From positions 54,237,936-54,301,935 of the forward strand of contig CM077016.1 of assembly GCA_039090855.1 (NCBI GenBank): 64,000 nucleotides of DNA, in the 5' to 3' direction. Every line of letters begins with the position of its first letter. Position 1 is the first letter of the stretch. Source of the DNA: Macrothele yani (taxonomy: Eukaryota > Arthropoda > Arachnida > Araneae > Macrothelidae). Both the position numbers and the translations under genes were made by a program. Below are positions 43,691-54,387 of this stretch, one piece after another. The notes beneath the pieces are model-generated. The model ran no database searches. It had not been told where the DNA came from and saw only the letters and a program-made list of their open reading frames with translations.

Positions 43691-44340
43691 TTTTAAAACG
43701 TAGGACCTAAAAAAAACGTCTTTATTTACAATTTAAAAATATGGTAGGTAAAAGCTCTGGCAAACATTTTCGCGACCACTATGGCCGCATCATCAGGCCG
43801 ATGAGTGAAACCAGATTAGAATGGCACAAGGTTAAATAGTGACAGATAGGAGCACAAGTAATTACACATTATGTAAATGAACACATGAATCATTGCCATT
43901 CACTACAAATTATTGTTAAAAGTTCGTTAATAATCATTCGGATTCTTCCTCCAGAGAGTACTGCAAACTCAGATTCCTCCAGGTAGAGGGAATGTATACA
44001 GGCAAGTCTTCATTACAGCATTTTGATCCAAGTTTAATAATATATAGACTCTCAGTAAACAGCATAGAACGTTTATTAGAAGCAGTCGACAGTAAGTTCG
44101 CATTGTCACAATCAGGTCTTAAGTCTTTTTCAATAACAGTTTTTGACAATGTCGAAGCAGCAGATTCTTTACGGATGGTATATCTGTGTTCAGCCCAGCG
44201 AGTACCCAGGCTTCGATAGGTCGAGCCCACATAGCAAAGATTCGCCGATTGTTAATTCCTGTCCTATACAAGGATATTATACACTCCAAAGCGGGAAGTA
44301 GTTGGAACCACGTCTCTATCACGCCTAATTAATGAAAATA
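43691..44340 (-). mobile_element. Penelope-like element fragment, minus copy (3' part)
   Basis: Contains the end of the GIY-YIG endonuclease and about 230 bp of 3' sequence, including a CTGATGA...GAAA motif at 43768-43796. It is the inverse of the copy at 46105-47004. A Tc1 begins at 44341, and the same Penelope copy appears to resume at about 45790-46060. Confidence 0.75.
43934..44330 (-). pseudogene. GIY-YIG endonuclease domain of Penelope-like element (minus copy)
   Basis: The main frame (43934-44230) starts at GSTYRSLGTRWAEHRYTIRK, within the GIY-YIG domain after the YVG motif, and includes the arginine helix, LFTESLYIIKLGSKC with the catalytic glutamate, and PSTWRNLSLQYSLEEESE before the stop. 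The upstream GVY strand lies in another frame, so a frameshift separates them. The reverse transcriptase domain is not seen. In such elements the endonuclease lies C-terminal to the reverse transcriptase. Confidence 0.82.
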
Positions 44341-45727
44341 CACTGCCGGAAAGTGAACAAAGAACACCAAGAAGGAATTGTCGGACGATCATGAAATTTA
44401 CATATGTTAATGGGGTTGAATTTACGTAGGTGTGATGTTAATTTCGGGACCAATCGGTGAGCGCTTACGCCACAGCACGGCATAATATGCAAATTATCGT
44501 CGGTGGTATTTAAGGAGTACGGCGAAGTGAATGTAATCAATCGTCGGCGTACGGACACGTGCGAAGACCCTGAAGAAGCTGCAATGCCTGGACATGGAAG
44601 ACGTGTACGATTTCAGCAGTTATCGGACTTTGAGCGAGGTCGTCTAGTCGGACTCCGCGAGGCCGGGTGGTCGTATCGTCGTATTACGGAGCGAATTAGA
44701 CGGGAAGTATCGGTGGTGGTACGATGGAGGCGTAGATGGTCCGAGGAACATTCCCACACGAGAAGACGTGGAAACGGGAGTCACAGACGGACTGATGAGC
44801 GGACCGATCGACGCATAAGAAGAGCGGCGTTGTCAAGCAGAACATCCACTGTGACGTAAATCCGAGCTGCCGTTGCACCTGAGGTGACTGTGCGAACAAT
44901 CCGCATCCGTCTACTGGATGCAGGACTACGTGAACGTGTGTCTCTGACTTGTGTACCTCTAACTTCAGCCCACCGTCAGGAACGGCTGCAATGGTGTCGC
45001 CAACGTCTGCACTGGAGAACACAATGGCGATCTGTTGTGTTAATCGATGAAAGCAGATTCTGCTTGGGAGCCTCCGATGGCCGTATGCGTGTTCGCAGAC
45101 GCACAGGGGAGCGTCTCCACCCTTCTTGCATCCACCAGCGACACACATGGCCTACACCTGGCCTCCTGGTGTGAGGAGCGATCAGCTATCACTCCCGTAC
45201 ACAACTAGTGTTTGTACCGGGTACGTTAAATAGCACCTACTACATCAACAACATCATTCAGCCCGTTGTTGTGCCATTTGTAAGGTCAGTTCATCGTGGT
45301 GTTTTCCAGCATGATAACGCACGCCCACACACGGCCCGTGCAACGCAACATGCACGTTCACCGGATTTTTCTCCCATTGAGCACGTGTGGGACTTTATGG
45401 GACAACGACTTATCCGGTCTCCACGGCCAGCCACGACCATCCCCGATTTACGCGTCCAGGTTGAGGATGCTTGGAACTCAATACCCGAAACTTACATCCA
45501 ACATCTGTACGACAGACTCCATGCCAGAATTGCACAGCGTGACGCAGTTCATGGCGGTTCAACCTCGTACTAACCATGTTACATGGAAATGTTATTTTTC
45601 AGTTTACCAGCAAATACAGCTGAATTTTGCCATAATGTTTTGATCACGTTATCCTCTGTATTCCGTTATTATGCTGTATAAATTTCGTTGGTATCAGACG
45701 TCTCATTCTTGGTGTTCTTTTTTCACT
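44341..45727 (+). mobile_element. Tc1 element, family T8, inserted in Penelope copy
   Basis: The left end is CACTGCCGGAAAGTGAACAA after TA. On the right, the inverse is kept only in part (TCTTGGTGTTCTTTTTTCAC) and the outer dozen bases are replaced by Penelope-like sequence with further partial repeats. Confidence 0.8.
44584..45573 (+). pseudogene. Tc1 transposase (T8), few lesions
   Basis: Starts MPGHGRRVRFQQLSDFERGR, then LVGLREAGWSYRRITERIRR. A TAA stop near 44858 interrupts. Then RTIRIRLLDAGLRERVSLTC and VVLIDESRFCLGASDGRMRV with the first aspartate. GVMVWG is altered near 45170 and a stop follows. From 45208: FQHDNARPHTARATQ with the second aspartate, then DFSPIEHVWDFMGQRL with the glutamate, but about 10 residues before it are deleted, so the spacing is below 34. 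Ends HGGSTSY. Confidence 0.85.
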
Positions 45728-45835
45728 TGATAAAGTCCGAGTAAAATTCTTGGTGTTCTTTTTTCAATTGATTAAAATTCTTGGTGTTCTTTTTCAATTG
45801 ATAAAGTCCGAGTAAAATTAAATGGAAAAATATAG
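45700..45835. repeat. Triplicated Tc1-Penelope junction
   Basis: The phrase ATTCTTGGTGTTCTTTTT occurs three times, near 45703, 45747 and 45777, each followed by CACTTGAT/CAATTGAT. GATAAAGTCCGAGTAAAATT follows the first and third. The Penelope-like part also occurs at 59898-59930. Confidence 0.75.
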
Positions 45836-46400
45836 TATTTTTTACATGTGTTTTTTAATAAAGAGACCACAGATTTCTGTAAGTCCATGCTCCCCACATA
45901 CTTAATTGTGGGTACATTTCTAGTCAGTGTTGTGAAAGTTTTCTGTTCATATTGTTGAACAAGTCGTTGAACACAACCAGCAAGGTATCCATGAACATCA
46001 GCAATCTCAGTAATTTTTCTTATTTCTAAATTTCGGCTATCAGAGGTTGATGAGTGAGTCTACAGAAATGTGTACAGAAATACTCGTCAGACCTCGGCTA
46101 TCAGAGGTTGATGAGTGATTTCTCGTACACCTATCTGTAGACTCACTCATCAACCTCTGATAGCCGAAATTTAGAAATAAGAAAAATTACTGAGATTGCT
46201 GATGTTCATGGATACCCCGTTGGTTGTGTTCAAAGACTTGTGAAAGTTTTCCGTTCATATTGTTGAACAACACTGACTAGAAATGTACCCCCTTTTTTAT
46301 CGTGCAAAAACAGTTTTGTGAACTTCGATTCCTTGTATTAAGTATGTGGGGAGCATGGACTACCAGAAATCTGCGGTCTCTTTATTAAAAAACACATGTA
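45836..46400. repeat. Long inverted repeat of Penelope 5' sequence
   Basis: The left arm (about 45836-46060) matches the reverse complement of the right arm (about 46140-46400), for instance TAGCCGAAATTTAGAAATAA and its inverse. The middle repeats TCAGAGGTTGATGAGTGA. The right arm carries a small insertion near 46290-46330. Confidence 0.8.
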
Positions 46401-47005
46401 AAAAATACTCTATTCGGTTCGGGGTTGAAACCCAAAACCTATTTTCATTCATTAGGTGTGATAGAGACGTGGTTCCAACTACTTCCCGCTTTGGAGTGTA
46501 TAGAATCCCTCTATTGGACAGGAATGGACAATCGGCGAATCTTTGCTATGTGGGCTCGACCTATCGAAGCCTGGGTACTCGCTGGGCTGAACACAGATAT
46601 ACCATCCGTAAAGAATCTGCTGCTTCGACATTGTCAAAAAATGTTATTGAAAAAGACTTAAGACCTGATTGGGACAATGCGAACTTACTGTATACTGCTT
46701 CTAATACATGTTCTATGCTTTTTACTGAGAGTCGATATATTATTAAACTTGGACCAAAATGCTATAATGAAGACTTGCCTGCATACATTCCCTCTACTTG
46801 GAGGAATCTGGTTTTGCAGTACTCTACAAAAAGGTTTGACGCACAAAAAATACGGCTTAGCCATCATATTTCAAATTATGTGGCAAATAAATCAAGAAAT
46901 ATCTGTTCTTTGAAAATAAAATGGGATCTATACTTCACCAAAACAGCGCAAAATTTGAACATTAAGTATCATAAAAACTTCTGCTTACTTAGTTTAATCC
47001 TTTAA
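46346..47005 (+). pseudogene. GIY-YIG endonuclease domain of Penelope-like element (plus copy)
   Basis: An uninterrupted 219-codon frame. Residues 50-120 hold the whole GIY-YIG core: RFGVYRIPLL (GIY strand), LCYVGSTYRSLGTRWAEH (YIG strand and arginine helix) and LFTESRYIIKLGPKC with the catalytic glutamate, then IPSTWRNLVLQYS. The C-terminal tail after residue 150 differs from the minus copy and probably reads into flanking sequence. No reverse transcriptase is attached, so this is a 5'-truncated copy. I list it as a pseudogene although the domain itself looks intact. Confidence 0.82.
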
Positions 47006-47213
47006 GTCTGCGGGTTTCGTAACAAACGACTTCCTTTCCCCCTCACTTCTCAGCTGTATCGACCATATACCTGTTATTAGTCATAAGCGTGCCCTTCTCT
47101 TTATGCACGAGGGGCAAATCTTTCTGACACGCACATCATGCCACTGGATAGAAACAAGTGACACATATTGTGACGTACTTCAGAGGTAAAGCACGTGTCA
47201 AGACGACAAATCT

Positions 47214-47421
47214 GCCGGTGGCGCAGTGGTCTAAGCGATGGCCTCTGATCATTCGTCCGAAAGGGGTCCAGGTTCGAATCCCGGTGAGGCATGGCTGTTG
47301 TGTTTGTCTTTCGGCACTGGCTCTCTCCCTTCCCTGGAACCAGTGACCCTAAATTAGCGACGGGCGACTGCCCATTGAGTTGCATACGGTGGTTGTTAAA
47401 CCTCCAATTAAAAACACAAAA
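47214..47421 (+). mobile_element. SINE-A copy
   Basis: Lacks the first few bases. B box AGGTTCGAATCCCGG. A small deletion in GACTGCCCATTGAG. Confidence 0.87.
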
Positions 47422-47444
47422 AAATTTGCAACGTTACATTCTGT

Positions 47445-47520
47445 CCGTGTAGCTTAGCTGGGAGAACAGCTTACTCCGGAGTAAGGGGGCACGCGTTCGA
47501 CCTTATTCACGGACAAATCT
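47445..47520 (+). tRNA. tRNA-like head (SINE-B type)
   Basis: GTCCGTG and CACGGAC can pair as a 7-bp acceptor stem. CTTAC/GTAAG can form an anticodon stem, but with a 6-base loop. B box GCGTTCGACC is present. A tRNA-derived repeat head rather than a functional tRNA. Confidence 0.4.
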
Positions 47521-47644
47521 GTGTTTTCACAATATATCTCTCTCATTTATAAAGTTCGTCACCATTGTTATAGACCTTTTACCACGTAGTCAGACACAAA
47601 GGATTTGTGTCAATCCTCCCCCTTAATAACCACTTCGAATAATA

Positions 47645-49043
47645 CTCTGCTGGCCACCCAAAATGCAAGGACACGAGATATCAAAGCCAGATTTACTGGA
47701 CACATAACAACAGATACAAAGATGAAACGATTGAGCTTACAAGCCCTTGTGACTTGCGGAACTCGCAGACATCAATAGTTCGTGTAGCCCCCATGGCTGG
47801 CAATAACGGCCACTACACGCCGCGGCATCGAACGAACGAGGCTTTAGATGTGGGCTTGGAGTATGTTGGTCCAGGCTTCTTCCACACGTTGCCAAAGTTC
47901 ATCAGGCGTAGCAGCGGGTGGTGCTTGCCGGGCCACTCGGTTGCCGATCAGCGACCACACGTGTTCGATGGGCGACATATCGGGAGAACAGGCAGGCCAC
48001 GGCAGCAATGACACCTGGTGAGCCGTGAAGAACTGTTGCACGATGCGTGCCACGTGCGGGCGCGCATTGTCCTGTTGAAACGTGGCCGCTGGCAGGTCCT
48101 GCAGGTAAGGAAGGACTACAGGCTCCAAAACGTCGGAGATGGTACGGTGGCTGTTGAGTGTACCGGTGATGCGTACCAGAGGGTGCGGGTGTCATATCCA
48201 AATACTCCCCAAACCATAACGCCAGGTGACGGACCGGTATGGTGATGCATAATGCAGGCGTCATACAGTCTTTCGCCGCGGTGCCGCCACACGCGGATCC
48301 GACCGTCGTGGTATTGCAGGTAGAAGTGGGATTCGTCGGAGAAGACAATGTCGTGCCATTCCGTAGTCCAGGTGCGGCGTTCAACGGCCACTGCAACCAC
48401 ACTCGCTGGTGGTGTAACGTCAATGGTAATCAGAGCAATGAGCGCCGTGAGACAAGTCCCTGCTACTGCAGGCGACGTCGAACGGTACGTGCTGATACAG
48501 GTTGTTGCTCAACACACCCTAATTCCTGCGCTAACGTTCGTGATATGGCGGCGCGAGCCGTCAATGCCCGCCGCACAACATGCCGGTCCTCTCGTTCGGT
48601 GGTGTTGCCGCGGCTGCGGCAATCGCTCACGTCGGTCCGTCCGTCTCTCCTGCACCCACCGAATCCATACTCGCCTCACTGTGACTGAATGTCGTCCCAC
48701 ACGGGCACCGATGTCTTGGTACGATAAACCGCTGTCGCTATAAGCCACTCTTCGTCCTCTGTCGAACTCCGAAACGTGCTGGAATGACTGTCGCATTCTG
48801 CGACGAGGCATCAGGAAGCTTCCCACGCACAGGTCCGGCAGCACAACACACTTCCATTACTTACACCCCGCCTTCTGTGCACCCTTCTTATAGTGCTTCT
48901 CGGTGGCGTGCCGGGCGCACATGATTTGCATATGCCCTGCAATGCTGATCGTTTGCATGTCCTCTCGCGGGCGACACATGCTGCGAATTTCAGGCCAATC
49001 GGATGCTTCCTTCTTGGTGTTGCATTTTGGGTAGCCAAAAGTG
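47645..49043 (-). mobile_element. Tc1 element, family T2, copy 2
   Basis: Ends CTCTGCTGGCCACCCAAAAT and an altered inverse (GGGTAGCCAAAAGTG). TA is at the left, degenerate at the right. Same family and orientation as 3342-4742. Confidence 0.88.
47772..48844 (-). pseudogene. Tc1 transposase pseudogene (T2 copy 2)
   Basis: The N-terminal frame from 48844 has HVSEFDRGRRVAYSDSGLSY and VGRHSVTVRRVWIRW. A shift near 48500 breaks it. The next frame has DIVFSDESHFYLQYHDGRIR (first D; ESRF changed to ESHF) and SPGVMVWGVFGYDTRT. After another shift near 48130: ATFQQDNARPHVARI (second D) and DMSPIEHVWSLIGNRV (E). At least three frameshifts. Confidence 0.87.
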
Positions 49044-49044
49044 T

Positions 49045-49220
49045 GTATAGTATATGCGCCCTCTAGCGGCATAGTTTTGCATTAGAAAAAGACTAAAATG
49101 TAAGAGTCATCGTTCTCACATTTCAGGCTTCCCAATGCAGAGATACGGTGTCCTCGGACAGAAGGACAGAGAAAGTGATACTATAAGTACGTACTTCTTT
49201 TAAAAGACTTTCTAAAAACT
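49045..49220 (+). repeat. 3' end of the 11.7-13.7 kb repeat family
   Basis: TATGCGCCCTCTAGCGGC through GGACAGAAGGACAGAG matches 13540-13735. Lies directly beside a Tc1 end. Confidence 0.65.
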
Positions 49221-49305
49221 ACATGATTGGGGAGTAAATGCTTTTAATACCTCTATGGCTTTTTGTATAGGAAATACGTAAAGAAAAACTTTAATGGCGT
49301 CTTAC

Positions 49306-49422
49306 CTCAAAAGACTTGTAATGACGTTTAGCTGCTGCAGGAGGAAAACAGTTTGTTTTCTTCTTCTTAATGAATCGTCCGTCGGTTTTGACTTCCACTG
49401 AACAGTCGCCAGTGACATCTCT
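49306..49422 (-). CDS. MTTP: MTTP exon C, DVTGDC cysteine strand
   Basis: This 117-nt exon (39 codons, phase 0 to 0) lies between acceptor TTTGTTCTCAG and donor GAG|GTAAGA. It encodes RDVTGDCSVEV, then a basic stretch FIKKKKTNC. In the family this is the strand following the NLKKGI motif, with two cysteines that typically form a disulfide (DISGNC...C in vertebrate MTTP). A longer open reading frame runs through the exon in another frame, but that frame does not fit the phase of its neighbours. Confidence 0.85.
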
Positions 49423-50270
49423 CTGAGAACAAATTGTAGAAACACATGTTTAATAAACACAACTATCAGTACAGAGAAACAAGTTCTGAGATATAGCTTA
49501 AAAGAAAAGCAGAGTAGCTCAAACAGAATAATAAGCTTACCTGACAAGAAATTAGCCAATTTGTAACATCCTGTAACTCTCGATTAAATTCTTAACAGTC
49601 CGAAAGAGGGAGGAGTTGGAGAGACCTTGTGACGCTGTTTGCTCTGGGATGTGAGATGTAAATGTTTGAAGCGACAGGAACAACCTTTTGGAACGCTAAT
49701 TTTCATGTAGCTAGCTTCTGTCTTTAGAACTGTTCTTTAAAGAGGTGACGACATGAAGTCTCGGCGCATGCGGGTGAAGACTATATTGAAGTCTTTCACC
49801 TTCGTGTTCTCACTCTCGACGAGAGTTGGAGCTGTGATGCTCAAGAGGGAGCTCGTGGCCTACTTTTTCATTTGTCTGCTCCTGCAAATTTTGACTCACT
49901 CATATGAGAAGTAGTCTCTTCCCTCAGCGACGATGTCAGGGATATTTCAAGGACTGAACTCCATAGACTTTTTCAGCAAAGTGCTACCTACGGGTATTAG
50001 TGGAGTCTTTAGCTGACAACAACGTGTGGAGTTTCGGCTGTGGACTGTGAATAACGGATCTTTGTCTGTACTAACTGACCCTCCCTGGCTTTCAAGATGC
50101 AAGGATTTCTATGGGGTATTCCAGTAGACTGGCTAGCAGAGATTTTCTAATGGACAGTCTACAAATGATTTTTCAGTTCTCCGGTGAATTATCCGAAACA
50201 ATTCTATTAACCTCTGAAACTAGATAACCCCCTTTTACTCTCTCTCACTCTCCTCTCTCTCAGGGTAATA
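49423..50270. other. Intronic DNA, nothing recognised
   Basis: No repeat family from this window matches. CT-rich tract at 50233-50262. Confidence 0.3.
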
Positions 50271-50990
50271 CACTCCATCCACAAAACATTAGAGATAACT
50301 ACCTAATAGCGTGTTGATCCTCCAGTAGAGCGAATAACAGCGTGTACACACCGATGCATCAACTCCACCAGATGCCAGATGTAATGCCAGCCATGCCTGT
50401 TGCAGCATTGTCCACAACTCAGCACAAGACGGTGGTCCAGGATCTATGGATCTGATGTTCCGCTCAACGGCATCCGAGAGAGCTTCCACAGGGTTTTAAT
50501 TCGGACACCTTGGGGACCACTGGATGGTTCCAAACTCAGATGAGTGTTCCTCGAGCCATGCCTGGATGGTTGCTGCCCTGTGGGGAGGCCCATCGTCCTG
50601 TGGAACAGATCGTCCTCCGCAGGATGCGTGAAGGCCATGGAAGCGTGTAGGTGATCAGCCAGCACATCGTGGTAGCGAGCGGCGGTTAAGAACCTCTCCA
50701 GACACACTAAGGGATCTAATGTGTCCCATGAGAGGGCTCCCCAAACCGTCAAAGAGCCACCACCGCCTTGAACAGAGCCCACCTGGAACGACGAGGCCAT
50801 GGCCTCATGCTGTTGACACCACACCCGCCCGTCAGCTCGATACAGCTGGCAACGGGGTTCGAACAAAGCTCGACAGAAAGTTGTGTGGGTGTCATCTTCC
50901 TATGATTTCTTCTTGATAAGCTGAGATATCGGCTCTCCTGGGATGTAGTAAAGACACAGTCCCGGATTCCTGGTATTATCACCATAGCTT
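50271..50990 (-). pseudogene. Tc1 remnant, family T9
   Basis: A terminus CACTCCATCCACAAAACATT follows a TA on the left; the other end is lost. Coding remnants: FEPRCQLYRADGRVWCQQHE, GGGSLTVWGALSWDTLDPLV, a damaged second-aspartate region, and AVERNIRSIDPGP. The first and third catalytic sites are not clearly kept. Confidence 0.72.
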
Positions 50991-51412
50991 AGAGATGACC
51001 ACCAGTGAGACAATTTGCACTCTGGCTACCTCAGCGCATCTTACGTATGGCTATCTACCTCTTCGAATCCTCCAAGTTACCACAGGTATTCGTCTGTATG
51101 TTCTCCAACACCTCTTGCAAGCTGGAGGGCTTTGGGGAAGTGCGAGGTTACGATACGACGAGCGCCATAGCTACGTTCTCTCTGTACAGGGTGTTATGTG
51201 AGTAGCGTTTTGTATGTACTCTGTTCAAGAGGCATTCCTTTTCACATACGTTCGTTTTTATGGGCTGATCGATATCGAATTTCATCATATGCTTGGGACC
51301 GAGAGTATTTCGGATTTCGGGTTTTGGAGTATTTGTATAAGGTATATCTACATAATGAAATAGCTTGGTGATGGGAACAAGTCTAAACAATAAATTAATT
51401 TAAACTACTGTT
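50991..51412. other. Unclassified spacer
   Basis: About 420 bp. ORFs overlap on both strands; none recognised. Confidence 0.3.
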
Positions 51413-51680
51413 TGTAAAAATCGCAACACCATGCAGGAACGATGGCAATCACGACAGGATATGCAGAGCAGTGTAAGACATGCAAATGATTAGAAGCGCA
51501 GAGTCATTGGGCACGTCTGGGCCAGGCAGCGCCCTCTGAACAGTCGAGTGAAGGGTATAAAGAGAGGGCTGTTTAGGATACACACCAGTAGTGCATCGCG
51601 GACGGCGAGTTGTAAAAGGGTCTCCAGGATTCAATAATGTCTCTGCGACGACGAAGGGCGCAATATCACCATACGACATA

Positions 51681-52590
51681 CACTGAAGAGCAATTGAATA
51701 AGAGATACCTGTCTAGTAACGTGTAGCACCACCTTTCGTCCTGATGACGGCGGCGATTCGTCTCGGCATGGACTCGACAAGACACCGGAAGCGTTGGGAA
51801 GCCATACGGATCCACGACCCCTGAACAAGCTCCCACAGTTCACGAAGATTTGATGGAGGGGGATCAGAGCCTCGAACATCTCTCTCGATGGCATCCCAGA
51901 TGTGCTCAATGGGATCCATCGCTTCGAGTCTTTGCGCCGTACTCGTATCTTGCCATCCGCATGTACCAACGTGAATTTCGACTCATCAGTCCAGACAACA
52001 TTTTTCCACATGTCTAGGGTCCAGTGGCGATGATCCCGCGCCCATGCTAATCTTTGCACCCTGTGATGTGCGGTAAGCTGCGGTACTCTCGTGGGACGAT
52101 GGCTTCTGTATCCCATAGCGAGGAGATGGTTCTGGATGGTGTGGCTGCTTATACGTTTTTGTGCGCACCAGTGTTAAATTGCCGAGTGATTTATTGCACT
52201 GCGGCCCGTCTATCCGCTGTTACAATGCGAGCTAGACGACGATGACCCCGCTCATCCACACGCTGTTGTCCACGGCAGTTGGCCCTTGCAGGGATAGTTT
52301 TACCGGATTCGATGTACTCTCGGTGCACCCGTGACACAGTGGCTCGTGAAAATCCCATTGCTTGCACGACTTCCGAAATGGAGTGACCAATTCGTCGGGC
52401 CCCGACAATTTGCCCACGATCAAATGCACTTCGTTTTACCCATACTGCGTCCGACTCTTACTGATTCCCGTCGCATCACTCCTTATATTGTCGGATCGCT
52501 GCATACGTCATGTCGTTTCCGTTTACAGGGCCGCCCACAGCGCCACATTTGCATAACGCCAGCTGTCTTTAATTCAATTGCTCTTCAGTG
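51681..52590 (-). mobile_element. Tc1 element, family T1, deleted copy nested in T10
   Basis: Ends CACTGAAGAGCAATTGAATA and inverse, TA on both sides. 910 bp versus 1190 bp for the full copy. The deletion removes the region between RIRVRRKDSKRW and MDPIEHIWDAI, hence the second catalytic aspartate. Confidence 0.9.
51713..52480 (-). pseudogene. Tc1 transposase pseudogene (T1, deleted)
   Basis: MGYRSHRPTRVPQLTAHHRV, then VVWTDESKFTLVHADGKIRV with the first aspartate, then a direct jump to DPIEHIWDAIERDVRGSDPP with the glutamate, ending RTKGGATRY. The N-terminal part lies in other frames up to about 52480. The roughly 280-bp deletion and frameshifts make it inactive. Confidence 0.87.
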
Positions 52591-53705
52591 TAGTTTGAAC
52601 GGGGACGAATGACTGGTCTGCGTGAAGGTGCACTTTCTTACCGAAACATTTCGACTCGGACGTGACATAACGCCACGACAGTGATGCGCGTGTTGCGGCA
52701 GTGGACCCAGGAGAACCAAGTGCGTCGATAATCCGGCAGTGGTTCGAGAAATGTGACGACACTACGGGATGACCGACACCTCATCCGCATGGCAGTAACG
52801 AACCGTTCCACATCTTCGCAAGTGTTAGCACAACAGTGGAGCACTGCAACAGTGGAGCACTGCAACAGGTGTGTCATTGTCTGCCTCCAAAATTCGACTC
52901 CGTCTTCTGCACAAATGACTGGTTGCACGCATCCCTTTGCGGCCGGCGGATTTCTTTGACCCTGAACGCCTCAGGCTGGAATGGGGTTTTCAGTATAAAC
53001 AATGGCATGCTGACTGGCAACATGTCGTGTTTTCGGACGTGTTCCGATTCAACTTCGACCACCATGATGGCCGCATAACGCATTAGACGGTATTCTGGTG
53101 AGCGCCTTCTTCCAGCATGCATTGTCGAGCGTCATATGGACCGAACGCCAAGTGTGATAGTGTGAGTTGCCATTAGGTACCATTCGCGATCTCGGCTGCT
53201 ACGACTTGAGGGCAATCTCAACAGCGACCGCTACATCAGGGACTTTGTACGGGCAGGAGTCATACCCTTCCTTCAGAGCACTCCTGGCGCTATATTCCAG
53301 CAGGACAATGCCTGACCACATGTTGCCAGGAATGTTCAAGCCCTCTTCGCAGCACAGAAGATACCGCTTCTTCCCTGGCCTGCGTGTTTGCCAGACATGT
53401 CGCCTATTGAACATGTCTGGGTCACTCGGAAACTGGCCCATCAAAATCCTCCAGCGGTTAGTACCAATGATCTGTGGACTCGCATACATGTCGTCTGGCA
53501 AGCAAGACACCATCCAACACCTTTTCGATTCAATGCCACGCGTTCTAGAAGCTCTTATTGCAGCTCGCGGAGGCTTCACGGGATACTGATTTTTGTTATG
53601 AAAATTAAATCACTTATGTTACAGTCATATCAGAAATGTGGGGTATAAATTTCATTCGAATCGCATGGTTCCTTCTTGGTTTTGCAATTTTCACAAACAG
53701 TAGTG

Positions 53706-54097
53706 TACACTCCAAAGATTTAAAAATAAATTTAAACAGAAAATCGTTCACTAAACCGGAAGTCAACGAAAGACACAAACGTATCCGACTCTGGACTGAT
53801 TTGCGACAGTCATTCCCAGCGGAAACCGTTCACCGGAGGAGTCAAAGAACAACACGCACGAATCCGACTCAGATGATAATCTTCATATTTCTTGTAAAAC
53901 TCTAACCCACAGAGAAGCATGGGAAAATACAAAAAACAATAATTCCCTTCTGCACAACAAAAAAGCATATCTAAGTAGTTAACAGAATACAGTTCACACA
54001 AATACATAAGTGAAATACATAAAAATACATATGTAAGTGAGATTTTTAAATAAGAAAAATGCCACAAAGGATTTTTCCTGTTTAATCAGAAGCATAC
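53706..54097. other. Intronic DNA, nothing recognised
   Basis: AT-rich, between T10 and exon B. Confidence 0.3.
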
Positions 54098-54307
54098 CTG
54101 TACGGCTAATGAAGAAACCTGGAGCAAGCTTGCGATTCCTTTCTTTAAATTTTTCGAATTCCGATCTTCGGTGGCGTCCCCGAGCACTCTTCTGATTTCC
54201 CCATTTCTCCATTCAACGTATAAAGGAGACTCAGAAATACTGTCTAGTTTGGAGTCATGAATTGTGTACGTGGATTTCTTGGGCACCAATAATGACGGCT
54301 TAACAAA
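54098..54307 (-). CDS. MTTP: MTTP exon B, beta-barrel with NLKKGIASLLQ motif
   Basis: The exon is 210 nt, exactly 70 codons, phase 0 at both ends. The acceptor is TTTTTCTTACAG and the donor is CAG|GTATGC. It encodes SPLYVEWRNGEI followed about 15 residues later by NLKKGIASLLQ, the most diagnostic motif of large lipid transfer proteins (vitellogenin, apoB, MTTP). The join to exon A reads LLKIE-FVKP, and to exon C SLAVQ-RDVTGDC. It lies only about 80 nt from the left end of a Tc1 element that starts at 54388. The gap to human MTTP between exons A and B is about 12 residues, so a tiny missed exon cannot be excluded. Confidence 0.9.
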
Positions 54308-54387
54308 CTGTAAGAAAAATTTTAAAACAGCTTTAAGAAAAACGAGTAAAATTAATTATCTGAAAGGAAAAAGTATGTCACCTTATA

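Larger units (their letters stand above)
51635..53590 (+). pseudogene. Tc1 transposase pseudogene (T10), split by insertion
   Basis: Begins MSLRRRRAQYHHTT at 51636, stopped by the nested element. It resumes at 52593 with MTGLREGALSYRNIS-like residues and VMRVLRQWTQENQVR. The middle is badly damaged, with many stops between 52700 and 53200. Later remnants: IFQQDNA-like near 53300, MSPIEHVWVTRKL near 53395 with the glutamate, and the end ARGGFTGY at 53589. Confidence 0.8.
51413..53705 (+). mobile_element. Tc1 element, family T10, host of a nested Tc1
   Basis: Ends AACTACTGTTTGTAAAAATC and its inverse (TTTCACAAACAGTAGTG), TA-flanked. Without the nested 910-bp element it is about 1.38 kb. Confidence 0.87.

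Noticed and set aside
47445..47520. Functional tRNA gene
   Set aside because: The anticodon loop has six bases and the sequence belongs to a dispersed tRNA-headed repeat.
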